From Anthopleura xanthogrammica (taxonomy: Eukaryota; Cnidaria; Anthozoa; Actiniaria; Actiniidae), in the NCBI GenBank assembly GCA_964019055.1, contig OZ025207.1:16023357-16087356 (forward strand): DNA of 64,000 bases, read 5' to 3'. Each line of letters begins with the position of its first letter. Position 1 is the first letter of the stretch. The translations under genes were made by a program, and so were the position numbers. The notes under the pieces are model-generated. The model was given only the letters and a program-made list of their open reading frames with translations, had not been told where the DNA came from and did not search any database. This document shows positions 61,221 through 64,000 of this stretch, in pieces.

Positions 61221-61704
61221 AGTGCCTTAATTTTCGTTCCGAGGATGAGGCAAATTACTGGTTACGGTCAGGTTCGCGATAGGACACAAGGTACCTTGGA
61301 GAAGACCACGTGCATGCAAGTTTCAAAATAATTAATTTAGAAACTTTGGACATTTATAATTTTGGTGAGAAGCCATTACAGGAAGCCCAGGCTCTGTATC
61401 TTTGTAGCCGCTACAAAGCACCTGTATGTGAGAATGTTCATTTGCTCATTACATGGGAAATCGGGAATGAAAAGCCTTACACTAAACTATACCTGAAATG
61501 TTGATTGTGCTGTTTTCTTACGTTGCTAACAGTTTCAGTTTCAGTGGTTCACCCCATTTCAGGTAAGCTTCAAGGCTTTGTAACGTCTACAAAGATACAG
61601 AGCATGGGCTTCCCGTTACGCCGTAAGGCAATGTTTGTGGGACATAGCTACAGTAGCTAGGGGGCGGAGCTTATGTCGGAGAGGGTCGGAACCGTTAATT
61701 ATGC
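61221..61704 (+). pseudogene. Second copy of ROCO tail end plus 3' flank
   Basis: Begins mid-exon (AGTGCCTTAATTTTCGTTCC) and follows 53276-53766 through the stop codon and the foldback-bearing 3' flank, with scattered substitutions and small indels. There is no upstream ROCO coding sequence, so it is a relic. Confidence 0.9.
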
Positions 61705-62380
61705 ATGCGCATATACTGTGGACCCGACATCATTCTCAGATTTTTAGGTCGTTTGTGTTCAAGGCAAAGCTAAAAGTTTGATAAGGGGTGGGGACTAAAG
61801 GAGAACAATCAGGATGTTTTGCGGCCAACCTGATTATTAGAATCAGAAATCAAGTATCGTACAAGAGTTATTTCAGATTTCTGTTTCAGAAAACGGAAAA
61901 CCGGCTTTTTGCACTCTTTTTAGCATGATTTCTTATGCTAAAAACAGGATTACAATTAGTTGATGGAGGATTTTGAATTTCCGCTTCCCAAATAAAAAAT
62001 AAAAAATAGCATTTCTGTTTTCTGAATCAGGAATCGAATTCTCGTTGTCATACAATAAAATACCCCATCTAGGAGAGGGACACGGGTCGAAAATGTACTC
62101 ACTTCCGGTCACAGGTAGCCCAAGCGTAGACAAAGAATAGCAGCAAGAACACGTGCAAAAATTGGTAAGCTAAATTACATAAATTACTTACTTACGATAC
62201 AGATGCAATTCCACATACATTCCTTTAACGAATACATTGCTTGGACTTGGACTTGCTGAGTTAAAGCTAGATGAGTATCAATTCTTAATTTTAAGCTTCA
62301 GACAAATGTCATTATAAAATAATGACACTGATCTATTACTAATATTGAGTAGGAGTGAAAAATAGAAATGTTGGGCATTG

Positions 62381-62871
62381 TTAATGGAGTGGAATGGATT
62401 GGAAACCTATTGTTCTAGGCTTTTGTTTGGCAAGCAATGTTGAAACGTACCATCACGTGATATTGACCGTGCACAATGAACCCAAAGCAGGTATGGCTGA
62501 AAATACTAGTTTCCGTACTATTTTCATGTACGAACATTTTGAAAGAGTAAAATTGTCATGCTATAAGAGTTCAAAGAAGAGGATAAATAATCCCGCACAG
62601 ATACAGTTAAGTTACTAGATGATAAATAAGAAAGCGTTCAAAAAGGTGATTCCCTTTTCAGTAAACAGTTAACATCTGTCATATAGGATTAATTAACAAA
62701 TATCTCCTATTTTAGAATACTTTTGAGAAAAAAATCGTCTATGTTCCCTAATTTACGATGAACAAACGCTGCAACTTTTCCTTCTCTGTGCACGGTCAAC
62801 GTCATATAACAATAGAAAAAGTCGAACAAAAACCTAGAACAATAGGTTTCCAAACCATTCCACTCCATTAA
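62381..62871. mobile_element. Inverted-repeat element of about 490 bp, nested
   Basis: Ends TTAATGGAGTGGAATGG and CCATTCCACTCCATTAA, then CCTATTGTTCTAGG and CCTAGAACAATAGG. The arms extend to the inner GACCGTGCACA and GTGCACGGTCAAC motifs. Flanking sequence on both sides (TGTTGGGCA, and TTCACCCAACAT further right) belongs to another repeat that also occurs near 40140-40260. Confidence 0.8.
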
Positions 62872-63372
62872 CTATGTGTTGGGCAAATGTTTGCCCAAAA
62901 TTAAACTTCACCCAACATATGTACATCATAAAAAATCACATCCCAGCCGTGTTAAATGTAGGGACCGGCCGTTTGTCAAGACCTTTTAATACATGAATTC
63001 AAACAGTCTAATGCAGACATAACAATACCGCAATACGAGCTTGTTTTGCTCAAAACTACAGAATTTCCCAGAATTTTATCTAGAAAAACATATAAAATAA
63101 TAATAGTGAAGTAAATGGATTGAAGTATAAAATCTGGAGTCTAAATAAACAGTGATTTTTCGAGTTAACTAAACTAGTGAAAATAATTATTTCTTAAATA
63201 AGTGTTGCAATTCGTTGTTTCTGCTCTTTTAATAATTGGGGTGCCGAGTAGGAAAATGGACAGGTTGGGATATCGATGTAAAGCAGCGAGCGAACTGATG
63301 ATCGTAGAGTTCGTGATGGATAATACTCCTGTACAAGACACTAAGTGATTTTAAAATTGTGAATCATGGTGA

Positions 63373-63691
63373 CACAGGGAGCCCAATTTAAGTAAAAGGT
63401 GAAAATAAAATCGGGAAAAAATCGCGTTTAATTAATCTTTTTAATTCGTGGTCAAGATAATTGTTAAATTATATTGATCCAAATCCACACGTAGGATACC
63501 ATAGGGAAATTATATAGGAAAACAAAGGTACGCGCGAAAAAAAATGTTCTGGTGCATTTTTTACGGATTTTTTTGCTTGTTTGTATTATAGAGGACATTA
63601 TCTTGACCATGAATTAAAACAATTAATCAAACGCGATTTTTTCCCGATTTTATTTTCACCATTTACTTTTATCTAAATTGGGCTCCCTGTG
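63373..63691. repeat. MITE with long inverted arms
   Basis: CACAGGGAGCCCAATTTAAG, then GAAAATAAAATCGGGAAAA and GTCAAGATAAT on the left, all mirrored on the right, ending AAATTGGGCTCCCTGTG. Confidence 0.9.
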
Positions 63692-64000
63692 ATTGTGATA
63701 AAGAAGACTTGCATTGCCTGCTTGCTTCAACAAAAACGTCGTGCATCCAAGTTAGCCTGAGCAACGTGTTTTGAGCATAGGCGCTGAACATACGTACTGC
63801 ATGCTCTGAAAATCATCGTGAAAGAATGACAAACACAAATCGATTTTTTTCTGTCATCTAGCAAACAGGGATCCACGGGATGAAACACCGTGACGGAAAA
63901 CTGTCATTATTAGTGTCGCTGCTCGCCTGATGGCCCGGCTCGCAGCAATTAGTATTTATTCTTTTAGAAAATTCTAGAACAATGGGCATACAAAGAAAAA

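Larger units (their letters stand above)
59616..64000. other. Right-end repeat-rich region without intact genes
   Basis: No spliced coding model was found. It contains MITEs, a truncated ROCO tail and nested inverted-repeat elements, listed separately. Short open frames here (for example 61310-61504) are read from duplicated non-coding flank. Confidence 0.6.

Overview
This is a eukaryotic, almost certainly metazoan, nuclear window: A+T-rich, with spliced genes, GT-AG introns, AATAAA signals, tRNA-derived SINEs and a very dense load of short inverted-repeat (MITE-like) elements. The gene content (SLC7 light-chain transporter, TMEM161, SHCBP1-like, a fucosyltransferase-fold enzyme and tandem ROCO GTPases) suggests a non-bilaterian animal, probably an anthozoan cnidarian such as a coral or anemone. 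That assignment is an inference from gene content and was not tested by any search.

Layout. 0.1-3.7 kb: repeats only. 3.7-13.1 kb, minus: an SLC7/LAT-type amino-acid transporter whose nine exons splice in frame. 13.1-16.2 kb: intergenic DNA with a TTAA-flanked palindromic element family, one copy of which carries a fragment of the next gene. 16.2-18.2 kb, minus: a two-exon type II membrane glycosyltransferase of the fucosyltransferase superfamily. 18.2-34.3 kb: about 16 kb with no recognisable gene, only tandem and dispersed repeats, including a foldback element with an 8-bp target duplication. 34.3-41.5 kb, plus: TMEM161 in eleven exons, the first contributing only the ATG. 42.9-49.2 kb, minus: an SHCBP1-like gene in seven exons. 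49.8-53.3 kb and 56.1-59.6 kb, plus: two tandem ROCO genes. The rest of the right end holds repeats and broken ROCO tails.

The most striking content is the ROCO pair. Each encodes a Roc GTPase followed by a COR domain, but the Roc domain is split: the P-loop and switch I lie near residues 70-100, and the G3 motif (DFAGD) lies about 385-420 residues later. Between them, where a normal Roc has a short interswitch hairpin, sits a block of about 250-300 residues with roughly eight hydrophobic helices. This would make a polytopic-membrane GTPase in which the membrane module is built into the switch region. The GTPase and COR halves are well conserved between the paralogs and the membrane block is not. 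A separate 3' exon adds a short Cys/His tail. I know of no described ROCO protein of this design. The genes are otherwise functionally unrelated, apart from the SHCBP1-like and first ROCO genes, which start head to head 578 bp apart.

Exon boundaries were worked out by hand from splice consensus, reading-frame continuity and remembered protein families. No alignment or transcript evidence was available.
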